Positions 32,957-41,448 of a stretch of 64,000 nucleotides of DNA are shown here, one piece after another. Location of the stretch: assembly GCA_050951605.1 (NCBI GenBank), contig JBMNJJ010000002.1, positions 186,001-250,000 on the forward strand. Direction: 5' to 3'. Under the pieces are notes generated by a model. It ran no database searches. It was not told the origin of the DNA and was given only the letters and a program-made list of their open reading frames with translations. This DNA comes from DUTS01 sp050951605. GTDB lineage: Bacteria; Bacillota; Peptococcia; DRI-13; DTU073. The stretch's first letter is position 1. Each line of letters begins with the position of its first letter. Position numbers and translations under genes: made by a program.

Positions 32957-34165
32957 ATGAGCAGAAAATGCTTTTTTATTATATTTAGTTGTTTTTTGTT
33001 ATTTTGTCTGTCAAAACCTCTTTTAGCACAGCCTATACTTAATGGAAAAGGGGCTGTGCTTATAGATGCACAAAGTGGACAAGTTCTTTTTGCTAAAAAT
33101 AAGGATGAAAAACTTCCCCCGGCTAGTATTACGAAAATACTGACAGCGATTATTGCTCTTGAGAGTGGGAAGTTGGATAAAATGGTAGCGGTGGGTGCGA
33201 ATCCTCCTCTTTTAGAGGGAACACGAGTCTATTTAGAGGAAGGCGAAAAGGTATCTTTACATAATTTAGTGCTTGCTTCTTTAGTTTATTCGGCTAATGA
33301 TGCCGCTTTAGCTATCGCTGAATATTTAGGTGGGACAGAAGAAAAATTTACGGAGATGATGAATAAAAAAGCTCGCGAGTTGGGTGCAGTGAATAGTAAT
33401 TTTGTTAATGCCCATGGTTTAACGGCAAAAGGACATTATACGACGGCTTATGATATGGCTATGATTACTCGTTATGCTATGAATAATTCGACTTTTCGGG
33501 AGGTCGTAAATACTAAAGTTGTGGATTGGCAAGGAAAAGCCTGGCAAACAAAATTAATTAATAAAAATGAGTTGCTTTGGTCTTATGAAGGAGCTAATGG
33601 TGTTAAAACCGGGTATACGACGGAAGCAAAATGTACGATTGTAGCATCGGCTGTAAGGCAGGGGCAATCGTATATTACTGTTGTTTTGGGAAGTCAAGGT
33701 AAAGAAACTTGGGCTGATGCGCAAAAATTATTAGATTTTGGTTTTAAAAATTACCAGACTGTTCAATTGGCTCGCCCTGAAGAAATTGTGGTCACTCTAG
33801 ATGTTGATGATAAAAAAAAGTTGCACTTGATCGCAGAACAAGGTTTCGCACTTTCTTTACCTCAGGCAGGTAATAAAAATGTGGAGTCGCGGCTTTCTTT
33901 AAAGCCTTTAGGGAAATCTGTGGCTAAAGGTCAGGTTGTAGGAGAAATAATTTATACGGTGAATGGAAAAGATGAGGGTTCTGTAAATTTAGTGGCGAAG
34001 GAGCAAGTAAAAGCTTGGCGCTTATTAGATCTTTTGATGTATTCGTTAGCCGGACTTTATCTGGTACAGATTTTGTGGCGGATAAGTCAGCAGTGGCGGA
34101 AAAGGAGAAGGAGAAAGAATATGTTTGCGCCATCACAGTCGCGACGGTATTATCAGGAGTACTAA
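32957..34165 (+). CDS. dacF: D-alanyl-D-alanine carboxypeptidase (DacF-type, PBP5 family)
   Basis: The 402-residue protein has a signal peptide (cleavage near LLAQ, residue 24) and a complete S11 peptidase domain. Ser57-x-x-Lys60 lies in PASITKIL, Ser112-Ala-Asn114 in VYSANDAA, and Lys216-Thr-Gly in GVKTGYT. A PBP5 C-terminal beta domain and a membrane anchor (about 355-375) with a basic tail RKRRRRK follow. It trims pentapeptides of peptidoglycan on the outer face of the membrane. AAGGGTGAT precedes the ATG. The symbol is used in the family sense; sporulation-specific function is not shown. Confidence 0.9.
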   Translation: MSRKCFFIIFSCFLLFCLSKPLLAQPILNGKGAVLIDAQSGQVLFAKNKDEKLPPASITKILTAIIALESGKLDKMVAVGANPPLLEGTRVYLEEGEKVSLHNLVLASLVYSANDAALAIAEYLGGTEEKFTEMMNKKARELGAVNSNFVNAHGLTAKGHYTTAYDMAMITRYAMNNSTFREVVNTKVVDWQGKAWQTKLINKNELLWSYEGANGVKTGYTTEAKCTIVASAVRQGQSYITVVLGSQGKETWADAQKLLDFGFKNYQTVQLARPEEIVVTLDVDDKKKLHLIAEQGFALSLPQAGNKNVESRLSLKPLGKSVAKGQVVGEIIYTVNGKDEGSVNLVAKEQVKAWRLLDLLMYSLAGLYLVQILWRISQQWRKRRRRKNMFAPSQSRRYYQEY

Positions 34166-34179
34166 AGTGGAGGAGTTTC

Positions 34180-35256
34180 ATGCAGGTACAAAGTGTTATT
34201 AATAGTATTAAAAGGGGAGTAATTTCTCCCGTATATTTGCTTTATGGTAGTGAAGAATATTTGCAGGAAATGGTGATTAATGCTTTAAAAGAAGCTATAG
34301 TTTCTTCGGAAATTGGTTCTTTTAATCTTGATGAATTAGAGGGAGAGGAAGTAACGATAGGTTCGTTAGTGGATTTAGCTAATACTTTACCGGTTTTTGC
34401 GGAGAAGAGATTAGTTATTGTTAAAGATTTTCCTTTTTTACAGTCCGGCAATAAAAAAAAGGGGGAAACTGAGGAGGACGAGGATAGTGCAATAAAGACA
34501 TTGCCTCAGACAAAGATGGGAAATAAGGTGAATGAGGAAAAACGGCTTTTGGAGTATCTCGCTAACCCTTTACTTTCCACATGTTTGGTTTTTTGGCAAC
34601 AGGGTACTGTAAATAAGAACAGGAAAATATATAAAGCGATAGTAGAGAATGGTCATCAAGTCTTGGACATAAACTCTTTAAGGGGTATAAAGCTAAATAA
34701 ATGGATTATTACTGAAGCAGAAAAAATGGGAAAAAGCTTGGAGCGGCAGGTCATTAATTACCTTATTCTTAATTGTGGTGATCAGTTGCGCAACTTACAT
34801 AATGAACTGGAAAAACTGTCACTCTATAGTGGAGAGTATAAAACTATTACTTCGGCAATGGCTCAAGAGTTGGTAACTAAGTCTAGTGAAGGAAATATTT
34901 TTAGTTTGGTAGATAGTATTGGCGAAAAAAACGGAGAGAAGGCTTTAGTTGAATTAAGAAACTTATTAGCTACAGGTGAAATTCCGGTACGGATTGTTTT
35001 TATGATTGCTCGTCAATTCCGCTTAATTCTCCTAGTGAAAGATTTAAGACAAAGAGGGTATCCGGAAAAGGAAATTACTACTAAATTAAAAATACATCCG
35101 TATGTTACCGGTAAAATTCGGCGCCAGACAGCCAACTTTTCTTTTAAGGAACTAGAAAAGAATTTAGAATTAATTCGGGAATATGATTTAGGTATGAAAA
35201 GCGGTTTAAGACTACAGTTAACTTTAGAAAATTTAGTAGTTGCTTTAGCTTCGTAA
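34180..35256 (+). CDS. holA: DNA polymerase III subunit delta
   Basis: HolA is the clamp-loader delta subunit that opens the sliding clamp. The 358-residue protein starts MQVQSVINSIKRGVISPVYL and shows LLYGSEEYLQEM, ANTLPVFAEKRLVIVKDFPF and IFMIARQFRLILLVKDL-type C-terminal motifs. A Gly/Glu-rich insert near residues 88-110 is longer than usual. ATG 34180 follows GTGGAGGAG; the frame is open upstream but overlaps dacF. The position after comEC and before rpsT is conserved in Firmicutes. Confidence 0.93.
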   Translation: MQVQSVINSIKRGVISPVYLLYGSEEYLQEMVINALKEAIVSSEIGSFNLDELEGEEVTIGSLVDLANTLPVFAEKRLVIVKDFPFLQSGNKKKGETEEDEDSAIKTLPQTKMGNKVNEEKRLLEYLANPLLSTCLVFWQQGTVNKNRKIYKAIVENGHQVLDINSLRGIKLNKWIITEAEKMGKSLERQVINYLILNCGDQLRNLHNELEKLSLYSGEYKTITSAMAQELVTKSSEGNIFSLVDSIGEKNGEKALVELRNLLATGEIPVRIVFMIARQFRLILLVKDLRQRGYPEKEITTKLKIHPYVTGKIRRQTANFSFKELEKNLELIREYDLGMKSGLRLQLTLENLVVALAS

Positions 35257-35261
35257 TATAG

Positions 35262-35310
35262 AAAAAGAAGGTGTAAGCGAAAACTTAATTTCGTTACACC
35301 TTCTTTTTTA
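35262..35310. terminator. Bidirectional terminator between holA and rpsT
   Basis: AAAAAGAAGGTGTAA and TTACACCTTCTTTTT form a long stem with A-runs on the left and T-runs on the right, suited to end both the + strand holA unit and the - strand rpsT. Confidence 0.92.
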
Positions 35311-35327
35311 AGTAAAATTAACTTTGT

Positions 35328-35594
35328 TTAACCAGCAACCTTATTTAGCTTACGTGTTAAGCGAGATTTCTTACGTGCGGCAGTATTTTTGTGAATAATT
35401 CCTTTGCTAGCAAGTTTATCTACAATTTTCACAATATCTTGTAACTTTTCGTTAGCTAGTTCTGTATTCCCTTCTCCTAGGGCTGTTTCAAAGTGACGAA
35501 CAGCCGTTTTCATCATGGATTTATCAGCAGCATTCCTAGCTGTACGAATGCGGGTTGTTTTGGCTCTTTTTAAGGCGGATTTAATATTAGCCAA
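35328..35594 (-). CDS. rpsT: 30S ribosomal protein S20
   Basis: The 88-residue product starts LANIKSALKRAKTTRIRTAR and ends with NTAARKKSRLTRKLNKV, both typical of bS20, which binds 16S rRNA. The start codon is TTG at 35594, set by AAGGAGGTGA upstream; no ATG or GTG would give a normal N-terminus. A TTG start may keep expression moderate. Orientation opposite to holA is common in this gene neighbourhood. Confidence 0.95.
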   Translation of the reverse strand: MANIKSALKRAKTTRIRTARNAADKSMMKTAVRHFETALGEGNTELANEKLQDIVKIVDKLASKGIIHKNTAARKKSRLTRKLNKVAG

Positions 35595-35747
35595 GGTTAA
35601 GTCACCTCCTTCAGATGTATGGTTATCTCGCACTTTTGATATAATTTACTCATAAAGTGTATCATTATTGTTTAGAAAAGGCAAGAAAAAAACTTGTATA
35701 AGTTTTACTAAAAGGGCTAAGCTAAATAAGGAAAAGGAGGTGATTTT

Positions 35748-36077
35748 TTGTTAGGTACGATTATCCGTTTTCTTGTCTCGGCGATTGTTCTTTTAGTAGT
35801 TAGCTGGTTGATTCCGGGTTTTTCTGTAGCCGGATTTACCGGAGCAGTGATTGCGGCCCTTGTTATTGCTTTTTTAGGTTGGGTTGTGGAAAAATTATTG
35901 GGAGAAAAGGTTACTCCCCGTTCACGAGGTCTTGTTGGTTTTATTAGTGCGGCTGTAGTTATTTATTTAGCTCAGTATATTGTTCCGGGTAGTATTAGTG
36001 TGAGTGTCTTTGGTGCGTTATTAGCTTCTTTAGTTATTGGTTTAATTGATATTTTTATACCTACGGAAATCAGATAG
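35748..36077 (+). CDS. Phage holin family 4 / YvlD-like membrane protein
   Basis: The 109-residue protein is nearly all hydrophobic, with about four membrane helices: TIIRFLVSAIVLLVVSWLIP, FTGAVIAALVIAFLGWVV, GLVGFISAAVVIYLAQYIVP and VFGALLASLVIGLIDIFIP. WLIPGFSVAGFTGAVIAAL is the pattern of the holin-4 (YvlD) superfamily, which is mostly chromosomal and not lytic. The TTG start at 35748 is set by AAAGGAGGTGA. It sits between rpsT and spoIIP, where many spore formers carry the gpr protease gene. Confidence 0.8.
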   Translation: MLGTIIRFLVSAIVLLVVSWLIPGFSVAGFTGAVIAALVIAFLGWVVEKLLGEKVTPRSRGLVGFISAAVVIYLAQYIVPGSISVSVFGALLASLVIGLIDIFIPTEIR

Positions 36078-36136
36078 CAATACATGTGTTATTCTTACTC
36101 CCCATCACATATAAATTATGGGAAAGGATGGGGAGT

Positions 36137-37219
36137 ATGTTTTTTAAAAATAAATGGCATGGAATTAAGTTTTATTATATAAATAAAACCTTATTTTTTT
36201 TCTTAGTTTTTTTTATATTAATAATATTATTGGTTTTTCCTTTAAGAAAGCCTTGTTTACAATTAGTCCTAAATTTAGCTGGTGGATATATTGGTGATCC
36301 TTTAATTATTTTAAGTGATGGCTTGCCGAGTGCTTTTTTCCCTTGGGTTGAGGAGAGTTATTTTTATGAAGAGGGTTGCAGGGCTTGGGGGGAGCAGGCC
36401 GTTAGGTTCTTGACGGGGGTGAAGATTAGTGACCCTTTTTCTTTGCTTTGTTCAGAATTAAATTTAGCTCAATCCCATGCTGTAGCTGGTTTTCTTGCTT
36501 TTTCTATACCTTTGGTGGAGGAAGAGGGTGGGGAAGAAGATTTCTATTTACCAAGTCAGGAACAAGAATTAGAAGATTGGTTAAAGATATCGGAGGATGA
36601 ATTTCCACCAGTTGAGTTAAATGGTGAACCGATGATTCTTGTTTATACTACTCATAACGCTGAATCATATTGCTTGAGTCAAGGGGTAGCTCGGCTTGAA
36701 GGAAAAAATGGCGGAATAGCGACAGTAAGTCAAGTTTTAGTGAAAGCTTTAGAAAGTAAACATCAACTTAAAACAGTATATAGTGATGTTATTCATGATT
36801 ATCCCGATTTTAATAAATCTTATATTAATTCACGGGAGACTGTAAAAAAAACTTTACAAGAGCATTCGAAAATTCAGGTAGTATTGGATATTCATCGTGA
36901 TGCCGGTTTAAAGAAAAGGGCAGATACACTTGTGCGTATTAAGGGCAAGGATTGTGCGAAGGTGTTGATTGTTGTGGGGACGGCACATCCTCATTGGCAA
37001 CAAAATCTTGCGTTTGCTCAGAAGATCGAAAAAAAAGCAAATGAACTTTATCCCGGGTTGATTAAAGCAGTTCGTTTGTTTAAGAATAGAACATATAATC
37101 AAAATCTTCATTCGCGTGCTTTGCTTTTAGAATTTGGTAGTGATTTAAATAAAGAAGAAGATGCTATAGAAAGTGCAAAATTACTAGCAGATGTATTAGC
37201 TGCTGTGCTAAAAAACTAG
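36137..37219 (+). CDS. spoIIP: Stage II sporulation protein P (SpoIIP)
   Basis: SpoIIP is a membrane-anchored amidase and endopeptidase that with SpoIID drives engulfment during sporulation. The 360-residue protein has one N-terminal membrane helix (about 14-35) and a C-terminal SpoIIP domain with ILVYTTHNAESY, VVLDIHRDAG and LLLEFGSDLN. The family form of the first motif usually has His-Thr-His; here it is Thr-Thr-His, so one His of the usual pair is changed. ATG 36137 follows AAGGATGGGGAG. Position after rpsT is conserved. Confidence 0.88.
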   Translation: MFFKNKWHGIKFYYINKTLFFFLVFFILIILLVFPLRKPCLQLVLNLAGGYIGDPLIILSDGLPSAFFPWVEESYFYEEGCRAWGEQAVRFLTGVKISDPFSLLCSELNLAQSHAVAGFLAFSIPLVEEEGGEEDFYLPSQEQELEDWLKISEDEFPPVELNGEPMILVYTTHNAESYCLSQGVARLEGKNGGIATVSQVLVKALESKHQLKTVYSDVIHDYPDFNKSYINSRETVKKTLQEHSKIQVVLDIHRDAGLKKRADTLVRIKGKDCAKVLIVVGTAHPHWQQNLAFAQKIEKKANELYPGLIKAVRLFKNRTYNQNLHSRALLLEFGSDLNKEEDAIESAKLLADVLAAVLKN

Positions 37220-37306
37220 TAAATATAGGGAATAACATAAAAAAGACTATGGTAATCGGCAAAATTGTGGTAAAATATAGTTATTTTAAAGGGAGGGGAT
37301 GTTTTT

Positions 37307-38539
37307 ATGAGTATTGTTGCTACACATGCCGTCGGCAAGGGAACAGAAGCTGATGCGGTTTTTTCTATACTTCAAGAAGCTAATGCAGCAATCAAAAAAT
37401 TAGGAAAGGATAAAGTGATTAATGCTTCAATAGGGGCTATTTATGATGAGGAAGAAAATTTTGCGACTCTTTCTGCAGTGGAAGATTATTTTCGTCGGTT
37501 ACCTGCACCGGAGTTAATGAATTATGCTCCTATTGCGGGATTGCCGGAATTTCATACTGCAGTAGTTGAGCAAACCTTTCAAGGTTTTCAGCCAAAAAAT
37601 ACTTATGCTAAGGCAATAGCTACACCAGGTGGTACGGGTGCTGTGCGTCATGTTATTTACAATTATTTAGAACAAGGACAGAAAGTGCTAATTCCTGATT
37701 GGGCGTGGGGTCCTTATCGGACTATTGCCGCGGAACATATGCGTGGTATAGAAACATACCGTTTATTTAATGAGGAGTATCAGTTCAATCTTGCTTCGAT
37801 TAAGGAGAAGACAAAAGAACTTTTGGAGACACAAGATAATATAGTTATAATTTTTAATACTCCTGCTCATAATCCTACCGGTTATAGTATAACTTTTACA
37901 GAATGGGAAAAGCTGATTGACTTTTTTAAAGAATGTGCTGTTGATAAAAAGAAAAGGATTGTTCCCTTATTAGATTTAGCCTATCTTGATTATGCCGGGG
38001 CACCTGAAGAAACAAGGACTTTTATGAAGCTTTTCACTGGACTTCCGGAAAATGTTTTTGTAACGATGGCTTTTAGTATGTCTAAGTCTTTTCTTATTTA
38101 TGGTCTACGTTCCGGTGCACTCGTTGGTTTAAGTTCTTCTGAGAAAGTTATAGAGGAGTTTTATCGTGTTAATGCTTGTTCAAACAGAGGTGTCTGGTCT
38201 AATGGGACTAGGTGTGCCCAAAGGTTATTAGCAGATGTAGTAAAAAACCCTGTTTTAAAAGCAAAAATAGATGAAGAAAGAGTTTTTTATAGTCGCCTTC
38301 TTTTAAAACGGGCAACTCTTTTCTTACAAGAGGCTGCAGAGGTAGATTTACAGTTAATGCCGTATCAAAGCGGTTTCTTTATCACGGTGCCGACAACTAA
38401 TGCGCGAACAGTTGTGGAAAGACTGATGCAAGAGCAAATTTATGCTGTTCCTTTAAAAAGGGGTGTACGTATAGCTATATGTGGTGTACCTACTTATAAA
38501 ATTCCCGGTATGGCTACCAAAATTAAAGAAACTCTGTAA
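37307..38539 (+). CDS. Class I/II PLP-dependent aminotransferase
   Basis: The 410-residue protein has fold type I features: TPGGTGAVRHVIYNYLEQGQ for cofactor binding, FNTPAHNPTGYS with the conserved Asn-Pro, LLDLAYLDYAG with the Asp/Tyr pair, and SFSMSKSFLIYGLRSGAL with the PLP Lys. The C-terminal Arg in GVRIAICGVP should bind the substrate carboxylate. The set fits an aromatic or aspartate-type aminotransferase; substrate cannot be fixed by eye. AAAGGGAGGGG precedes the ATG. Single gene, followed by a short AAAGCCG/CGGCTTT hairpin. Confidence 0.85.
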   Translation: MSIVATHAVGKGTEADAVFSILQEANAAIKKLGKDKVINASIGAIYDEEENFATLSAVEDYFRRLPAPELMNYAPIAGLPEFHTAVVEQTFQGFQPKNTYAKAIATPGGTGAVRHVIYNYLEQGQKVLIPDWAWGPYRTIAAEHMRGIETYRLFNEEYQFNLASIKEKTKELLETQDNIVIIFNTPAHNPTGYSITFTEWEKLIDFFKECAVDKKKRIVPLLDLAYLDYAGAPEETRTFMKLFTGLPENVFVTMAFSMSKSFLIYGLRSGALVGLSSSEKVIEEFYRVNACSNRGVWSNGTRCAQRLLADVVKNPVLKAKIDEERVFYSRLLLKRATLFLQEAAEVDLQLMPYQSGFFITVPTTNARTVVERLMQEQIYAVPLKRGVRIAICGVPTYKIPGMATKIKETL

Positions 38540-38613
38540 AGCCGAAGCAATTTTACGGCTTTAGACTTAACTAGGCTTGAGTTTTTGAATTCTGAATCTC
38601 GAAAATTATTAAC

Positions 38614-38661
38614 TTGACTCTAGAGAAAGAGTGTTTTATTATTAGGTTAGTGGTTACTAAC
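38614..38661 (+). promoter_or_regulatory. Promoter and probable operator of the TetR-activase operon
   Basis: TTGACT (38614-38619), 17 bases, TATTAT (38637-38642), followed by the inverted repeat GTTAGT-GGTT-ACTAAC (38646-38661) over the start site. The downstream TetR protein is the likely ligand of the repeat. Confidence 0.7.
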
Positions 38662-38683
38662 TATAAGTTAAGGAGGATGATGG

Positions 38684-39280
38684 GTGCGGCTGACGAAAGA
38701 ACAACGTAAAGCTCAGATTTTAGAGACGGCGACAAGACTCTTTGTGGTAAAAGGATATCATGAAACGAAAACGAAAGACATTGCTCAAGCTTGTGGTATT
38801 ACAGAACCGGTTATTTATAAACACTTTGGTAGTAAAGATGAATTGTTTCTAGAGGCGATTGTCAATATTGCTGGTGAAACCTTTCAGGAAATTAGTTTTG
38901 ATCGAGAGGCGGATACAGAAGTAGTTCTTTCGTCTTTTATCATGAATCGGGTACAAAAAGTAGAAAGTAATTTTTCTTTATTCAAACGTTTATTAATAGA
39001 ATTACTAGAAAATAAAAAAATTCGCGGTTATTATTTTAATAAATTTCTGCCTCGTTTAGCTAATCCGATTATTAGTTATGTAGACCTTTTAAAAGAGCAA
39101 GGGCATTTAAAAGATGAAGTACCTTCTAAGGTGATTGCGTTAGCTTTAGCGGGAGTTTTAATTATGGTTTCGATGGCTAAATATCTAGAAGAGGAGTCGG
39201 CTTTTTCTGAAATTTCTTCACAAGAATTAGCAGGTCAAATGATGATGATTTGTTTACATGGTTTATTGAAAAATAAGTAA
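38684..39280 (+). CDS. TetR-family regulator heading the activase-type operon
   Basis: The 198-residue protein has the helix-turn-helix RKAQILETATRLFVVKGYHE, then TKTKDIAQACGITEPVIYKHF and GSKDELF. The C-terminal ligand domain is unassigned. GTG 38684 follows AAGGAGG. A clear promoter with an overlapping inverted repeat lies upstream, so autoregulation is likely. The three following genes run in the same direction with short gaps (47 bases, overlap, 41 bases), so it probably controls them. Confidence 0.88.
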   Translation: MRLTKEQRKAQILETATRLFVVKGYHETKTKDIAQACGITEPVIYKHFGSKDELFLEAIVNIAGETFQEISFDREADTEVVLSSFIMNRVQKVESNFSLFKRLLIELLENKKIRGYYFNKFLPRLANPIISYVDLLKEQGHLKDEVPSKVIALALAGVLIMVSMAKYLEEESAFSEISSQELAGQMMMICLHGLLKNK

Positions 39281-39327
39281 CGTAAAAATTATAGTAAATT
39301 TTGCAAAGATTTTAAGGGGGAAAGTAA

Positions 39328-40344
39328 TTGGCTCAATTAAAAATAGGTTTTCCACGTACCTTATTTTATTTTTTGCATTATCCATTTTGGTATACTTTTT
39401 TTACGGAATTAGGATGTGAAGTAATTACTTCTTTACCAACAACTAAATATAGTCTTGATTTAGGTGTTGCGGAAACTGTTAATGATGCTTGTTTGCCGAT
39501 TAAACTTTACCATGGTCATGTGGCTGAACTGAAAGAGAAGGTGGATGTTATGTTTATGCCGCGTATGGTTAAAGTACGTAAAATGGAAACGGAAGTTTTC
39601 TGCCCTAAATTTCTTGGTTTACCGGATATGGTGCGTAATTCTATTGCCGGTTTACCACAGATCATTGATGAAAAAGTAGATTTAAGTAAAGGTTTATTTC
39701 CTAAGTGGGACCTTTGTCGGAAAGTGGCAGAACAGCTGGAGCGAAAAGGATTTGTTGTTTGGCGAGCCTATAGAAATGCTCAAAAATGTCAGGATAAATT
39801 TAAGAATTATTTAGTGCAGGGAATTGAAGCACAGGAAGCTATTGATGCGGCGATTGAAGGACGAAGCTGTTGCCCACCAAAGAAGTTTACTACAGATATA
39901 GACTTAGCTATTCTCGGTTATCCGTATTTAATTTATGACTCTTTCGTTAATGTCGGGCTTTTTGAGAAATTAGGTCACATGGGAATTAAGCCTTGGACGG
40001 TAGAAATGATTCCCTCTAATTGCTTGGAAGCACAAGCTAAATATTTGCCGAAAAGTCTTTTTTGGTATTTTAGCAACCGTACTATTCGCGCAACTTTTTA
40101 TTATTTACATGAAAAAAAGGTAGATGGGATTGTTCATTTGACAGCTTTTGGTTGTGGACCTGATGCGATGGTGGATAAATTAATGGAGTTGGAAGCAAAA
40201 AGTACCGGGAAAAAGCCTTTTTTAACGCTTTCTTTAGATGAACAAACAGGGGAAGCGGGAATTTATACACGTATCGAAGCTTTTGTAGATATGTTAAGAT
40301 TACGGAGGAAGAATGATGAAAATATCTTTTCCCATCATGGGTAA
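39328..40344 (+). CDS. 2-hydroxyacyl-CoA dehydratase / activase-related protein (DUF2229-like)
   Basis: The 338-residue protein begins AQLKIGFPRTLFYFLHYPFW, a start typical of the DUF2229 part of the large acyl-CoA dehydratase activase-related proteins. Cysteines that may bind an iron-sulfur cluster lie in NDACLPIKLYHGH, GRSCCPPKKF and TAFGCGPDAMVD. The TTG 39328 start follows AAGGGGGGAAAG. In many Clostridia this domain is fused to the ATPase and the next gene's domain in one very large protein; here they are separate genes. Function of this stand-alone set is unknown. Confidence 0.75.
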   Translation: MAQLKIGFPRTLFYFLHYPFWYTFFTELGCEVITSLPTTKYSLDLGVAETVNDACLPIKLYHGHVAELKEKVDVMFMPRMVKVRKMETEVFCPKFLGLPDMVRNSIAGLPQIIDEKVDLSKGLFPKWDLCRKVAEQLERKGFVVWRAYRNAQKCQDKFKNYLVQGIEAQEAIDAAIEGRSCCPPKKFTTDIDLAILGYPYLIYDSFVNVGLFEKLGHMGIKPWTVEMIPSNCLEAQAKYLPKSLFWYFSNRTIRATFYYLHEKKVDGIVHLTAFGCGPDAMVDKLMELEAKSTGKKPFLTLSLDEQTGEAGIYTRIEAFVDMLRLRRKNDENIFSHHG

Positions 40345-41407
40345 TTCTTATCTGGCATTTAAACAATTAGTTAAGGATATTGGGCATGAGCCTATTGTTG
40401 CACCATTGCCTACGGCAAGAACAATGTCTTTGGGAACGATGTATTCACCGGAATTTGCGTGTATTCCTTTTAAAATTATGTTAGGAACGTATTTGGAAGC
40501 AATTGAAAAGGGAGCAGAGGTAATTGTTTCTTCGGGTGGACATGGTCCTTGTCGGGCAGGATATTATGGTATCCTTCATCAAAAAATAATTGAAGACTTA
40601 GGTTATGATACAAAGATTATAATTTTTGATTCTGTAGCCAAGACTTATAAGGAGTTTATGTCTAAATTAAAATGGTTATTGAAAACGGGGCAATCTAGTT
40701 GGTGGCAACTTTTTAAGGCCTTTAGACCAGCGTGGGCGAAGCTGAAAGCGCTTGATGAGATTGAAATTCTTTCTTATCATGTTCGGCCATATGAAATTAA
40801 TACGGGGGAAACAACGAAGGTTTATAGGAAATGTTTGCGGTTGATGGATGAACCAATCACTAAAGCAGAGATTAAAGAAGCTAAAAAAGTTTGTCTGAAA
40901 ATGTTGCAGCATATTCCCCAAGATAAAAATAGAAAACCGTTAAAAATAGGCATAATTGGGGAAATATATGTACTGATAGAGCCTTTTGCTAATTTAGATA
41001 TACAAGCTACGCTTGGAGAAATGGGAGTTTATACGGAAAGGGCAATGCATTTATTTCATTGGATTAAAGAGAATACTAAAATGTCTCATCACGAAAAGAA
41101 AGTAATTAAGTTAGCACAGCCCTATTTACGACAGATGATTGGCGGCCATGGTATTAATTCAATCGGGGAAACGGTGATGTTTGCTGAGCGTGGTTTTGAC
41201 GGAGTAATTCAACTTGCACCATTTTCTTGTATCCCGGAAATTGTTGCAAAAGGAATTTTGCCTCAGGTTTCCCATGATCAAGAAATTCCGGTGATGACTA
41301 TCTTTTTAGATGAAATGATGGGTAAGGCAGGAATGCAGACAAGGCTAGAGGCTTTTGTCGATTTATTATTACAACGGCGTGAATTAAAATTAGCACAAGC
41401 TCTTTAA
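40316..41407 (+). CDS. 2-hydroxyacyl-CoA dehydratase-like CoA activase-related protein
   Basis: The 363-residue protein starts MKISFPIMGNSYLAFKQLVK. It has conserved Cys/His segments FACIPFKIMLGTYLEA, SSGGHGPCRAGYYG, MIGGHGINSIGET and APFSCIPEIVAKGILP, as in the C-terminal part of the fused activase-related proteins and in dehydratase subunits. ATG 40316 has GGAGG seven bases upstream; the preceding ATG 40313 is equally possible in frame. It overlaps the previous gene by 29 bases, which implies coupling and a joint complex. Confidence 0.75.
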   Translation: MKISFPIMGNSYLAFKQLVKDIGHEPIVAPLPTARTMSLGTMYSPEFACIPFKIMLGTYLEAIEKGAEVIVSSGGHGPCRAGYYGILHQKIIEDLGYDTKIIIFDSVAKTYKEFMSKLKWLLKTGQSSWWQLFKAFRPAWAKLKALDEIEILSYHVRPYEINTGETTKVYRKCLRLMDEPITKAEIKEAKKVCLKMLQHIPQDKNRKPLKIGIIGEIYVLIEPFANLDIQATLGEMGVYTERAMHLFHWIKENTKMSHHEKKVIKLAQPYLRQMIGGHGINSIGETVMFAERGFDGVIQLAPFSCIPEIVAKGILPQVSHDQEIPVMTIFLDEMMGKAGMQTRLEAFVDLLLQRRELKLAQAL

Positions 41408-41448
41408 ATAAATGAGCAATTTATGAATTAAAGTTAGGAGGAGCATTT

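Noticed and set aside
34000..34179. Longer holA start reaching back into dacF
   Set aside because: The extension overlaps the dacF C-terminus; MQVQSVINSIK at 34180 has its own GGAGGAG and a normal HolA beginning.
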